A stretch of DNA of 64,000 nt. Source: VYDC01 sp963667515 (lineage in GTDB: Bacteria; Chloroflexota; Dehalococcoidia; UBA2979). A program made the position numbers and the translations under genes. Shown one piece after another: positions 7,999 through 16,722 of this stretch (positions are counted from its first letter, which is position 1; each line of letters begins with the position of its first letter). The stretch lies in assembly GCA_963667515.2 (NCBI GenBank), contig CAXXXY010000006.1, positions 434,001-498,000 on the forward strand. Reading direction: 5' to 3'. The notes beneath the pieces were generated by a model. That model was given only the letters and a program-made list of their open reading frames with translations, was not told the DNA's origin and did no database searches.

Positions 7999-8712
7999 CT
8001 ACAAAAACACGGGCTCGCGGGCGGTGAAGCGGTAGAGGCGGGCGGGGCGGTGTGCGCCGGTGCGGCGGAGCTCGCCCGTCAGCTCGATGAGGCCCGTGCC
8101 CAGCATGCGCTTGCGGAAATTGCGGCGATCGAGGGGGCGGCCGGCGATCGCCTCGTAGGTGCGCTGCAGCTCGGGGAGCGTGAAGTGCTCGGGGAGCAGC
8201 CCGTAAGCGGCGTTCGTGTACTCCAGCTTGGCGCGGATGCGATCGACGGCCTGCTCGATCACCTCCTCGTTGCGGAAGGCGAGCGGCGGGAGCGCGTCCA
8301 CCTCGTGCCATGCGGGGCGCCACGTTTGCTCCTCGCGCAGCCGCACGGTCCCGCCGTCGACGAGCGCGACGTAGCAGACCGCGACGGCGGCGGGGTGCGC
8401 GGCGTCGAGGCCGGAGACGGTGAAGAGCTGCTCCAGGTAGAGGTCGGTGGCGCCGGTCTCGTCCACGAGCTTGCGCTGCGCGGCCTCCTGTAGCGCCTCG
8501 GCGCCGTCCCAGCGGCCGCCGGGGAGCGCCCAGCGCCCGCGCTCGGGCGGCCCGGAGCGGCGCACGAGCAGCACGCGCAGCCGCCCCTCGAAGACCTCGA
8601 AGATGACGACGATGGTGGCGACGAGCGGCCGAGCGCCCGAGCGGCCTTCCGAGCGGCCGCCGGCGCGGCTCGCTGAGCCGCCGGAGCTGCCGACGCGCGC
8701 GGGACCGGTCAC
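7999..8712 (-). CDS. nrtR: NrtR-type transcriptional regulator of NAD metabolism
   Basis: Two domains are visible in 237 aa. Residues about 30-150 form a Nudix fold (VATIVVIFEVFEGRLRVLLVRR, then ALPGG). Residues about 160-237 form the C-terminal winged helix typical of NrtR (YGLLPEHFTLPELQRTYEAI, DRRNFRKRML, RLYRF). The Nudix box is degenerate: the expected RE-x-x-E-E is QRKLVDE, so it probably binds ADP-ribose as a signal without hydrolysing it, as known NrtR regulators do. GTG at 8710-8712 lies 9 bp after the miaB stop, suggesting co-transcription. Nearby nadA and nadC and the 7210-7230 palindrome support the assignment. Confidence 0.85.
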   Translation of the reverse strand: MTGPARVGSSGGSASRAGGRSEGRSGARPLVATIVVIFEVFEGRLRVLLVRRSGPPERGRWALPGGRWDGAEALQEAAQRKLVDETGATDLYLEQLFTVSGLDAAHPAAVAVCYVALVDGGTVRLREEQTWRPAWHEVDALPPLAFRNEEVIEQAVDRIRAKLEYTNAAYGLLPEHFTLPELQRTYEAIAGRPLDRRNFRKRMLGTGLIELTGELRRTGAHRPARLYRFTAREPVFL

Positions 8713-8721
8713 GGCGTGGCC

Positions 8722-10113
8722 CTAGAGCACCGCGAGCGTGAGGTCGTCCGCGCGGCGGCCCTGGAGCGACCACGCGCTGACCTCGTCCACGTCGACCTCG
8801 ACGAGGCGGCCGACGAGCCCGCTGCCGTCGAAGTGCACGAGCTGGCCGCCGCGAGCGCGACCGCTGGCGCGGCCGTCCTGCTCGCGCTCCACCAGCACCT
8901 CGACGCGGCCGCCAAGCAGCGGGCGGTTGTGCGCCTGCGCCGACTCGGCGTGCAGCCGCTCGACGGCCTGCAACCGCTCGCGCTTCAGCTCGGCGGGGAT
9001 GTCGTCCTGCATGCGGCGAGCGGCGAAGGTGCCGGGCCGCGGCGAGTAGGCGGCGACGTGGATCACGTTGAAGCGCACCCGCTCCAGCAGCTCGAGGGTG
9101 GCGCGGAACTCGGCCTCCGTCTCGCCGGGGCAGCCCACGATCACGTCGGTGGCGAGCGTAGCGTGCGGCATGCGCTCGCGGATGCGCGCGACGCGCTCCT
9201 CGAACTGCGCGACGGTGTAGCCGCGCCGCATCCGCTCCAGCATCGAGTCCGCGCCCGACTGCACCGGGATGTTGAAGTGCTCGCAGACGCGCGGCGAGTC
9301 CGCGACGGCGTCGACGATGCGATCGGTCATGTCGCGCGGGTAGGAGGTGAGGAAGCGGATGCGCTCGATGCCGTCCACGCGCTCGATGCCCTGGAAGAGC
9401 GTCGCGAGGTCGGGGCGGCCATCCGGGCGCAGGTCGAGGGGCGCGCTGCGGGGCTCGTCGGGGTCGCCGTCGAGGCCGCTCGTGACGGCGGGCTCCAGGT
9501 CGTGGCCGTACGCCTCGACGGTCTGACCGACGAGCGTCACCTCGCGGACGCCGTGCTCGGCGAGGTGACGCACCTCGGCGAGCACCTCGGCGACGGGGCG
9601 CGAGCGCTCCCGGCCGCGGCGCAGCGGAACGATGCAGTAGGTGCACATCTTGTCGCAGCCGTGCACCACGGGAACGAAGGCCGTGGGGCCCTCCGGCACG
9701 CCGTAGGTCTCGGGCCAGAACTCGCCCTCCGAGACATCGCGCAGCGTCAGCACGTCGAGCGTCCCGGCCTCGCGCGCGGCCTCGAGGATCGGCTGGAACT
9801 GCTGCGGCTGCGCCCACGCGTCGACGTAGGGGAAGCGCCGCGCGAGCTCCGTGTCGCGCGGGCCGACCATGCAGCCCATGACCGCCAGCGTGAAGCGCTC
9901 GCCCTGCCGCTTGCGCTTCGCGTGGACGCCGAGCCGGGAGGCGGCGCGGTCCTCGGCGTGCTGCCGGACGGCGCAGGTGTTGATGACGACGAGGTCGGCC
10001 TCGAGGTCGGAGCCCGCCGCCTCGAAGCCCAGCCGGTCGAGTCCCGCCGCGAGCTTCAGCGAGTCCGCCTGGTTCATCTGGCAGCCGAGCGTCCAGATGT
10101 GGTAGCTGGGCAC
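8722..10113 (-). CDS. miaB: tRNA-2-methylthio-N6-dimethylallyladenosine synthase
   Basis: MiaB is a radical-SAM methylthiotransferase that modifies A37 of tRNAs reading UNN codons. The N-terminal UPF0004 domain has the auxiliary-cluster cysteines C11, C47 and C81. The radical SAM cluster is C153-x3-C157-x2-C160 (HGCDKMCTYC). A TRAM domain closes the protein (about residues 395-463). Between the SAM motif and TSYPRDM is a roughly 35-residue acidic insertion (about 210-245). GTG at 10111-10113 has GGAGG upstream. A tRNA-Ser(GCU) gene lies immediately upstream on the same strand. Confidence 0.95.
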   Translation of the reverse strand: MPSYHIWTLGCQMNQADSLKLAAGLDRLGFEAAGSDLEADLVVINTCAVRQHAEDRAASRLGVHAKRKRQGERFTLAVMGCMVGPRDTELARRFPYVDAWAQPQQFQPILEAAREAGTLDVLTLRDVSEGEFWPETYGVPEGPTAFVPVVHGCDKMCTYCIVPLRRGRERSRPVAEVLAEVRHLAEHGVREVTLVGQTVEAYGHDLEPAVTSGLDGDPDEPRSAPLDLRPDGRPDLATLFQGIERVDGIERIRFLTSYPRDMTDRIVDAVADSPRVCEHFNIPVQSGADSMLERMRRGYTVAQFEERVARIRERMPHATLATDVIVGCPGETEAEFRATLELLERVRFNVIHVAAYSPRPGTFAARRMQDDIPAELKRERLQAVERLHAESAQAHNRPLLGGRVEVLVEREQDGRASGRARGGQLVHFDGSGLVGRLVEVDVDEVSAWSLQGRRADDLTLAVL

Positions 10114-10164
10114 GCGCAGTCCTCCGGGGGCGACCGGGACGCTCGCAAGCGCCGGCCGGCGGGA

Positions 10165-10254
10165 TGGCGGAGGGGGTGGGAGTCGAACCCACGACCCCGA
10201 AACCGGGGTAAGCGCTTAGCAGGCGCCCGCACTAGGCCACTATGCGACCCCTCC
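10165..10254 (-). tRNA. tRNA-Ser(GCU)
   Basis: Read on the minus strand, it has a GGAGGGG/CCCCTCC acceptor stem, an anticodon stem with loop CTGCTAA (anticodon GCT), a long class II variable arm (CCCCGGTTTCGGGG hairpin) and a T-arm GTGGGTTCGACTCCCAC. The discriminator is G, and CCA is encoded at 10165-10167. It decodes AGC/AGU serine codons. Confidence 0.95.
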
Positions 10255-10340
10255 GGTCGCCCGCGCGATCGTAGCAGGCCCGCTCGTCGCGGCAACTGCG
10301 GCCCACGCTCGCGAGCCCCTACTCGAGATGGCGCATCGGG

Positions 10341-11222
10341 CTAGGCGAGCCCGGCGTCGCGGAGCACCTGCTGCATCGTCGCGCCGATCTCGGCGGGGGA
10401 CTCGACGACGGCGGCGCCGGCCTCGCGCAGCGCCTGCTGCTTGGCGGAGGCGGTGCCGGCGCGGCCCGCGATGATCGCGCCGGCGTGGCCCATGCGGCGG
10501 CCAGGAGGCGCGGTGGCGCCCGCGATGAAGGCGACGACGGGCTTCGACATGCCGCGCACGTAGTCGGCGGCCTCCTGCTCGGCGGTGCCGCCGATCTCGC
10601 CGATCAGCACCACCGCCGCCGTCTCCGCGTCGGCCTCGAAGAGCTCGAGCGCCTCGCGCTGGGTGGTGCCGATGATCGGGTCGCCGCCGACGCCCACCGA
10701 GCTCGACTGGCCGATGCCGAGGCGCGTGAGCTGGTCGACCGTCTCGTAGACCAGCGTGCCGGAGCGCGAGATCACGCCGACGTTGCCGGGGAGGTAGACG
10801 TCGGGCGGCATGATGCCGGCGCGCGCCCGCTCCCCTGGCGACATCACGCCCGGGCAGTTGGGCCCGATCAGCCGCGTCGCCGAGCCCTGCAGGTAGCGCC
10901 GCACGCGCACCATGTCGAGCGTGGGGATGCCCTCGGTGATGCAGATCGCGACGGGCACGCCGGCGTCGGCGGCCTCGGCGATGGCGTCGGCCGCGAAGGG
11001 CGCCGGCACGAAGATCAGCGAGACGTTGGCGCCGAACTCGTCGGCGGCCTCGCGCACGGTGTTGCGGATCGGCACGCCCGCGAGCTCCTGCCCGCCGCGG
11101 CCCGGCGTGACGCCCGCGACCACCTGCGTGCCGAAGGCGCGACTGACCTCCGCCTCGCGCTGGCCGGCGGCGCCCATCCCCTGGATGACGACGCGGCTCC
11201 CCCCATCGAGCAGTACCGCCAC
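10341..11222 (-). CDS. sucD: succinate-CoA ligase, alpha subunit
   Basis: SucD forms the TCA-cycle succinyl-CoA synthetase with SucC and carries the phosphohistidine. The CoA-binding Rossmann domain is residues 1-125 (VVIQGMGAAGQREAE, VAICITEGIP, LIGPNCPGVM). The catalytic His is H246 in RRMGHAGAI. Length (293 aa) is standard. GTG at 11220-11222 follows a GGAAGGGGG site, and the gene starts 32 bp after sucC, so the pair is one operon (sucC first). Confidence 0.96.
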   Translation of the reverse strand: MAVLLDGGSRVVIQGMGAAGQREAEVSRAFGTQVVAGVTPGRGGQELAGVPIRNTVREAADEFGANVSLIFVPAPFAADAIAEAADAGVPVAICITEGIPTLDMVRVRRYLQGSATRLIGPNCPGVMSPGERARAGIMPPDVYLPGNVGVISRSGTLVYETVDQLTRLGIGQSSSVGVGGDPIIGTTQREALELFEADAETAAVVLIGEIGGTAEQEAADYVRGMSKPVVAFIAGATAPPGRRMGHAGAIIAGRAGTASAKQQALREAGAAVVESPAEIGATMQQVLRDAGLA

Positions 11223-11254
11223 CAGCGCCCCCTTCCCGCGTCCCTCGGCGGCGG

Positions 11255-12427
11255 CTAGCCCGCGGCCTGCGCGGCCGCCTCGACGACCATGCGCGCGCCC
11301 TCGGCGAAGCCGTCGGCTCGGATCACGTCGAGCCCCGCCTCGTCGAGGATGCGCTGGCCTTCGGAGAGGTTCGTGCCGGCGAGCCGCACGACCGTCGGCT
11401 GCGGGATCAGCCCCTCCCGCCGGGCGCGCACGATGCCCTCGGCGATCACGTCGGTGCGCGCGAGGCCGCCGAAGATGTTGACGAGCACCGCGCGCACGTC
11501 CGGGTCCGAGCCGATCAGCCGCAGTGCGGCGACCACGGCCTCGGGGTCGTTCGCGGTGCCGATGTCGAGGAAGTTCGCGGGCTCCCCGCCCGCGAACTGG
11601 ATCGCGTCCATCGTCGCCATCGCCAGGCCTGCGCCGTTGACGAGGCAGCCGATCGAGCCGTCGAGCTTCACGTAGTTCTGGATGCCCGCGTCCTGCGCCT
11701 CGACCTCGAGGCGGTCCTCCTGCGCGCGGTCGCGCTGCTCGAAGAGCGCCTTCTGGCGGAAGTCGGTGTTGTCGTCGATGGAGAGCTTGGCGTCGGCGGC
11801 CAGCAGGCGACCCTCCGCCGTCACGACCAGCGGGTTGATCTCGGCGAGCGTGCCGTCGGCGTCGAGGAAGGCGCGCGCGAGCGCCTCCATCAGCGCCACC
11901 GCGGGCCGCAGCAGCTCGCCGTCGAGGCCGGTGGCGAACGCGAGCTGTCGCGCCTGGTGGGGCATGAAGCCGAGCGTGGGGTCGATCGGCGCGCGGTGGA
12001 TCTGCTCGGGGTGCTCCTCGGCGATCTGCTCGATGTCCATCCCGCCGGCCGAGGAGCAGATCACGACGGGCGCGCCGACCGCGTTGTCGATCACGACGCC
12101 GAGGTAGATCTCGCGGGCGATGTCGATCTGCTCCTCGACGAGCACGGAGTCGACGGGGAGGCCGGCGGGGCCGGTCTGGGGCGTGACGAGGCGCATGCCG
12201 AGGATGGCGGCGGCCGCGGCGCTCGCGTCCTCGGGGGTGGCGGCGAGCTTCACGCCGCCACCCTTGCCGCGCCCGCCGGTGTGCGCCTGCGCCTTCACGA
12301 CCACCGCGCCACCGAGCTCGCGCGCGGCCGCGGCGGCGTCCTCCGGCGTGCGCACGACGCGGCCGGCCGGCACGGGCACGCCGTGGCCGGCGAGCAGCGC
12401 CTTCGCCTGGTACTCGTGGAGCTTCAT
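11255..12427 (-). CDS. sucC: succinate-CoA ligase, beta subunit
   Basis: SucC supplies the ATP-grasp nucleotide site and part of the succinate site. MKLHEYQAKALLAGHGVPVP is the usual N-terminus, followed by VVKAQAHTGGRGKGGGVK, EINPLVV and a C-terminal NIFGGLARTDVIAEGI loop. The open frame extends upstream, but the conserved ATG at 12425-12427 gives the normal 390 aa. Its own ribosome-binding site is poor. A GGAG-preceded ATG at 12444 opens a 6-codon ORF (MKLGHA) whose TGA overlaps the sucC ATG, so translation may be coupled. Confidence 0.95.
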   Translation of the reverse strand: MKLHEYQAKALLAGHGVPVPAGRVVRTPEDAAAAARELGGAVVVKAQAHTGGRGKGGGVKLAATPEDASAAAAAILGMRLVTPQTGPAGLPVDSVLVEEQIDIAREIYLGVVIDNAVGAPVVICSSAGGMDIEQIAEEHPEQIHRAPIDPTLGFMPHQARQLAFATGLDGELLRPAVALMEALARAFLDADGTLAEINPLVVTAEGRLLAADAKLSIDDNTDFRQKALFEQRDRAQEDRLEVEAQDAGIQNYVKLDGSIGCLVNGAGLAMATMDAIQFAGGEPANFLDIGTANDPEAVVAALRLIGSDPDVRAVLVNIFGGLARTDVIAEGIVRARREGLIPQPTVVRLAGTNLSEGQRILDEAGLDVIRADGFAEGARMVVEAAAQAAG

Positions 12428-12618
12428 GCGTGGCCGAGCTTCATGAGGGGGCTCCGCTCGTCGGCGCTCGCCGCTCGTCGCGGCCGCCCGCCGCCACTCC
12501 CGACCGCGAGCGCGAGCCGGCGCATCGTAGCCGCGGCCCGACCGAGGCTCAAGGAGCGGCGAAGCGCGGGCCAGGAGCGAGCGGAGGCGCGGGCGGGGCC
12601 CGGCCTCGAACGCCCGCC

Positions 12619-12624
12619 TATACT
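12619..12624 (+). promoter_or_regulatory. -10 box candidate of the Gfo/Idh/MocA gene
   Basis: A perfect TATACT lies 47 bp before the ATG at 12672 in otherwise GC-only sequence. No convincing -35 box is found at the expected distance. Confidence 0.35.
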
Positions 12625-12671
12625 GCGCCGCGCGACGCGCCCACATCGGCGCTGAGCGGAGGGGGAGCGCG

Positions 12672-13763
12672 ATGGCGACGAGCTACCGGGTGGGCGTAAT
12701 CGGCACGTCGTGGGCGGCGAAGAGCCCGCTGCCGACCTTCCAGAGCTACGAGGGCGTCGAGCTGGACGCCGTCTGCAGCGGCCGCCTCGAGCGCGCGCAG
12801 GCGACGGCCGAGCAGTTCGGCGCGCCCGTCGCCCTCGACGACTACCGCGAGCTCGTCGCGATGCCCGAGGTCGACATCGTCTACGTCGGGAGCCCCGTGG
12901 CGCTGCACCACCCGATGGCCGTCGCCGCCGCCGAGGCGGGGAAGCACCTGCTGCTGGAGAAGCCGCTGGCGCTGAACGCGGAGCGCGGGCGCGAGATGCT
13001 GGAGGCGGCGCAGAGCGCAGGCGTCCAGCACATCGTCGCGTTCACGATGCGCCACTTCGCCACGCACGTCCTGGTGCGCCGGCTGATCGACGAGGGCGTG
13101 ATCGGCGCGCAGCGCCACCTGGCGATCACGCAGTTCGGCGGCAGCGCCGTCGGCTCGCCGCCGCGCGGCTTCAGCTGGTGGTCGGACCGCGCGCAGGGCG
13201 GGGGCCTGCTGGGGGCGATGGGGAGCCACTACATCGACCTCGCGCGCTACTGGCTCGGCGACTTCGCCGAGGTGTCGGGGCAGCTCCGCACCTGGCAGCG
13301 CGAGGCGCCCGACGACGCCGGGCAGATGCACGAGGTGACCTCCGACGACGGCTTCGCGTTGGCCGGCTCCATGCGCTCGGGCGCCGCGGTGACGGTGCAC
13401 ATGAGCTACGCCGTGCGGCCGGGGCCGGCGCGCCGCATCGAGCTCTACGGCGATCAGGGCACGGTGGTGATCGAGGGCGACGAGCTGGCGCCCGGCGGCG
13501 CGCAGGTGCTGGTGGCCCGCCCCGGCGAGAGCGCGCTCTCCGAGGTGGAGGTGCCACCGCTGGAGCTGGGCGACGCCGCCCGCGCGAGCGCCGTGCCGCG
13601 CTTCGGCCTGATGATCGAGAAGCTGCTTCACGCGATCGAGACCGGTGAGCGGCAGTCGCCCGACATCGAGGACGCGCTGCGCACGCAGGAGGTGCTGGAC
13701 GCCGTGCGCCGCTCCTCCGACGAGGGCAGCAGCGTGCGCCTCCCGAACCCAACTCTCGGATGA
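12672..13763 (+). CDS. Gfo/Idh/MocA-family NAD(P)-dependent oxidoreductase
   Basis: A 363-aa oxidoreductase of the glucose-fructose oxidoreductase / inositol dehydrogenase / MocA type. The N-terminal Rossmann fold starts with VGVIGTSWAAKSP (residues 7-19). The signature EKPLAL (about 97-102) holds the conserved Lys. GGGLLGAMGSHYIDLARYWLGDF is the typical C-terminal-domain motif with a conserved His. The substrate is probably a sugar, polyol or related compound and cannot be named. ATG at 12672 has GGAGGGGGAG upstream. The Sll1717-type gene follows 14 bp later but differs in base composition. Confidence 0.88.
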   Translation: MATSYRVGVIGTSWAAKSPLPTFQSYEGVELDAVCSGRLERAQATAEQFGAPVALDDYRELVAMPEVDIVYVGSPVALHHPMAVAAAEAGKHLLLEKPLALNAERGREMLEAAQSAGVQHIVAFTMRHFATHVLVRRLIDEGVIGAQRHLAITQFGGSAVGSPPRGFSWWSDRAQGGGLLGAMGSHYIDLARYWLGDFAEVSGQLRTWQREAPDDAGQMHEVTSDDGFALAGSMRSGAAVTVHMSYAVRPGPARRIELYGDQGTVVIEGDELAPGGAQVLVARPGESALSEVEVPPLELGDAARASAVPRFGLMIEKLLHAIETGERQSPDIEDALRTQEVLDAVRRSSDEGSSVRLPNPTLG

Positions 13764-13777
13764 GGTAGGCTCTGCAC

Positions 13778-15283
13778 ATGAGCTTGGAGAAGCGAGCTCT
13801 TCTTGAGCAGACGACCTTTGGCGAGCGAGTCGCTGAGGATGAACGCGATGCGCTCAGCGACTACTTCGTCGAGACTGACCAATGGCGCCGCCTGTACGGT
13901 GGCCGTGTTGATATCGTGCGCGGCCCCAAGGGATCCGGAAAGAGCGCCGCGTACTTCCTCTTGCTGGAGCGCGAGGATGATCTCTTCGACCGCGGCATCG
14001 CGGTTATCGCTGCCGAGAACCCACGTGGAGCCCCTGCCTTTCAGGACCTCGTTGCGGACCCGCCAGCGTCGGAGCTGGAGTTCCAGCGGCTATGGAAGCT
14101 GTACCTCCTTAGCCTCGTCGGCGACGTCCTCACGGACTACGAGGTTGACAACGACGAGGCGCGGCGAGTCCGTGCCGCGCTCGCAGACGCCGGTCTACGC
14201 AGCGAACCGAAGAATCTACGCCAGCGACTCCGCAGCGCGCTTGACTACGTCCGCCGCCAAGGTGAAACGGGTCCCGTCGAAGCACTTGAGGGTGGCCTGC
14301 AAATCGATCCGGTAAGTGACCTCCCCGCCCTACGGGCGCGGATCGCATTCCGCGAGCCCACGGCGGAACAGCGAGCTCATGGGATCGTATCGGCCGACAA
14401 CATCCTCGCAGACGCGGACGCGGCGCTCGGTCGCTCGAGTCTCCATGTACGGATCCTGCTGGACCGACTGGATGTCGCTTTCGCGGAGACGCGCGAACTG
14501 GAAGCGAACGCCCTGCGCGCGCTCTTCCACGTATACCGCGATTTCTCGTCGTACTCGCGCCTTCGCCTGAAGATATTCCTCAGAGACGACATCTGGGAGC
14601 GCATCATCCGTGAAGGTTTCAGGGAAGCGAGTCACGTCACTCGCGACTTGAGCATTACGTGGGATGAGGTGTCGCTTCTTAACCTGATCATTCGACGCGC
14701 GCTGAGCAACGCAGCCGTGAGAGATTACTACCGCGTCGACCGCGACGCCGTTCTCTCTAGTGGTCCCCGGCAACGAGCGCTATTCTATCGGCTCTTTCCA
14801 CGCCAAGTCGAGGCAGGAGGACGGCGCTCGAACGCGCTCACATGGATGCTGAACCGAACGCGCGACGGGACAGGACGTACGGCACCTCGCGAGCTGATTC
14901 ACTTGCTGCAGGCGGCGCGAGACGATCAACTCAGTCAACTTGATGTTGGCCAAGAAGAGCCAGAGGGAGAGATCATGATCGGGGGATCTGCTATCAAGTC
15001 CGCTCTTGACCCGGTCGCCAAGGCCGGCTCGAACAGACCATCTACGCCGAGTACCACGATCTGCGGGGGCGCGTGGATGCGCTCGACGGGCAGAAGTACG
15101 GAGCAGACCGTAGTGACCCTCGGACGCCTCTGGAGCGTGAGCGACGAGCGAGCCGCTACCCACGCACAGGAACTAGCGGACATCGGTTTCTTCGAGCCGC
15201 GGAATCGCGGCGGTCGGCGCAGCTATTGGGTCCCCTTCCTCTACCGTTCACCGCTGAACATGGTTCAAGGCCGCGCCGACTGA
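13778..15283 (+). CDS. P-loop ATPase of the Sll1717 family
   Basis: A 501-aa ATPase whose N-terminus (FGERVAEDERDALSDYFVETDQW) and Walker A GPKGSGKS (residues 49-56) are characteristic of the Sll1717-type P-loop ATPases, large proteins of unknown role found in mobile or defence-rich regions. A Walker B-like strand (RILLDRLD, about 225) and a C-terminal winged-helix-like part ending WVPFLYR...MVQGRAD are present. Codon use is clearly less GC-biased than in its neighbours, indicating transfer. Between about 15015 and 15105 the family-like sequence RLEQTIYAEYHDLRGRVDAL lies in the next frame, so two compensating indels hide about 28 residues. No partner gene lies beside it. Confidence 0.75.
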   Translation: MSLEKRALLEQTTFGERVAEDERDALSDYFVETDQWRRLYGGRVDIVRGPKGSGKSAAYFLLLEREDDLFDRGIAVIAAENPRGAPAFQDLVADPPASELEFQRLWKLYLLSLVGDVLTDYEVDNDEARRVRAALADAGLRSEPKNLRQRLRSALDYVRRQGETGPVEALEGGLQIDPVSDLPALRARIAFREPTAEQRAHGIVSADNILADADAALGRSSLHVRILLDRLDVAFAETRELEANALRALFHVYRDFSSYSRLRLKIFLRDDIWERIIREGFREASHVTRDLSITWDEVSLLNLIIRRALSNAAVRDYYRVDRDAVLSSGPRQRALFYRLFPRQVEAGGRRSNALTWMLNRTRDGTGRTAPRELIHLLQAARDDQLSQLDVGQEEPEGEIMIGGSAIKSALDPVAKAGSNRPSTPSTTICGGAWMRSTGRSTEQTVVTLGRLWSVSDERAATHAQELADIGFFEPRNRGGRRSYWVPFLYRSPLNMVQGRAD

Positions 15284-15302
15284 CAAGCCTGGCCCTCGTT
15301 CC

Positions 15303-16502
15303 TCAGCCGAGGACGCGAGCGGCGGCGAGGTCGGCGATCTCGGCGTCGGCGAGGCCGAAGTCGCGCAGCACCTCGTGCGAGTGCTCCCCGGGATCGGGGG
15401 CGCGGCCGCGGACGCGCACGTCGGCGCCGTCGATCGAAAACGGCGCGGCGATCGTCTCGAAGCCCTCGATGCCGGGGTGATCGACCGCGGTGAAGGCGCC
15501 GATGTGCCGCAGCTGCGGGCTCCGCACCACCTCCGGCAGCTCCGCCACGGGCGCCCACGTCAGGTCGAACTCGTCGAGGCGGGCGCCCCAGTAGGCGAGG
15601 TCGTGCTCGCGGAAGCGGCGCTCGATCTCGGGCGCCAGATCCTCGGCGCCGGCCAGCAGCGACGCGAAGTCCGGGTAGCGCGCGGGCCACTCGGGCTCCT
15701 CCAGCATCTCGGCGAAGCGGCGCCAGTAGCGGTCGGTCTGCGCCATCGCCAGCATCACCCAGCGGCCGTCGCTCGTCGGGTAGCTGTTGAAGATCGGGTT
15801 CGAGGGGTGGGCGCGGTCGTGGCGCGGCGGCTGCTCGCCGGTGACGAGCGCGCGCTGCACATCGCCCGCGATCGTCCACATGCCGGTGCGCTGCAGAGCC
15901 ACCTCGCAGCGCTGCGCCTCGCCGGTGGCGTCGCGCAGCCGCAGCGCGGCGAGCGTCGCGGCGAGCAGGTTGAGCGCCGAGGTGTGATCGCCCTGCGAAC
16001 GGCGACAGAGCGGGGGCGCCGAGGGCGGCTCGCCGATCACCGACTGGATGCCGGAGTGCGCCCAGAACGAGGTGAAGTCGAAGCCGCGGCGGGCGGCGTC
16101 CGGGCCGCTGGTGCCGTAGCCGGTGAAGACGGAGTAGACCACGCGCGGGCTCACCTCGCGCAGGCTCTCGAAGGTCAGGCCGAAGCGCACGGCGCGCGGC
16201 TGCGTCAGGTTGGTGACGAAGATGTCGACGTCGCGCGCCAGCCGCCGCACGAGCTCGGCGCCGCCGGGCCGCTCCATGTCCACGGTGATCGAGCGCTTGC
16301 CGCGGTTGTCGAGCTCGAAGGTGAGGTTGCCGGCGAAGGCCTCGACGGGCGGCTGCTCCATGATGCCGCGCAGCGCGTCGCCGCCCGGCGGCTCCACCTT
16401 CACCACGTCGGCGCCCATGTCTGCCATTAGCGCGGCGCAGCTGGGGGCGGCCACCCAGTTCGCCACCTCCAGCACGCGTACCCCATCGAGCGGCGCGACC
16501 AT
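15303..16502 (-). CDS. family III CoA-transferase (CaiB/BaiF)
   Basis: CaiB/BaiF-type acyl-CoA:carboxylate CoA-transferase, 399 aa. The N-terminal LDGVRVLEVANWVAAPSCAALMADMGADVVKVE and the central GTSGPDAARRGFDFTSFWAHSG are family signatures; the Asp in GFDF is the likely catalytic nucleophile position. The longer upstream frame is rejected because ATG at 16500-16502 has a GGGAGGG site and conservation starts there. It faces the HDOD gene divergently across 220 bp. Two further paralogues are at 23.8 and 25.2 kb. The substrate is unknown. Confidence 0.88.
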   Translation of the reverse strand: MVAPLDGVRVLEVANWVAAPSCAALMADMGADVVKVEPPGGDALRGIMEQPPVEAFAGNLTFELDNRGKRSITVDMERPGGAELVRRLARDVDIFVTNLTQPRAVRFGLTFESLREVSPRVVYSVFTGYGTSGPDAARRGFDFTSFWAHSGIQSVIGEPPSAPPLCRRSQGDHTSALNLLAATLAALRLRDATGEAQRCEVALQRTGMWTIAGDVQRALVTGEQPPRHDRAHPSNPIFNSYPTSDGRWVMLAMAQTDRYWRRFAEMLEEPEWPARYPDFASLLAGAEDLAPEIERRFREHDLAYWGARLDEFDLTWAPVAELPEVVRSPQLRHIGAFTAVDHPGIEGFETIAAPFSIDGADVRVRGRAPDPGEHSHEVLRDFGLADAEIADLAAARVLG

Positions 16503-16722
16503 CGGCGGATCCCTCCCTCTCGCGGGGCGACGGGGCTCGCCCGCCACCCGCGCGATGGTGGTAGCACGGCCGATTCGCGTGCGGCAACGCGCCGCCGTGC
16601 GCGGGGTCGCGCCGCCGGCATGCGCGGACGGGCGCGGGCGCCGCCCTGTAGCCGGCTGGCTGGCTGACGATGATGTAAGGGCGCGCGCCGAGGATTCGCG
16701 CGCGTCACACGCGAGGAACGGC

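Noticed and set aside
10165..10254. tRNA-Ser as an integration site for a genomic island
   Set aside because: No integrase and no repeat of the tRNA 3' end were found nearby; housekeeping genes flank it on both sides.
13778..15283. A multi-gene antiphage defence island around the Sll1717-type ATPase
   Set aside because: The neighbours are an ordinary oxidoreductase and a CoA-transferase; no nuclease, methylase or toxin gene accompanies it.
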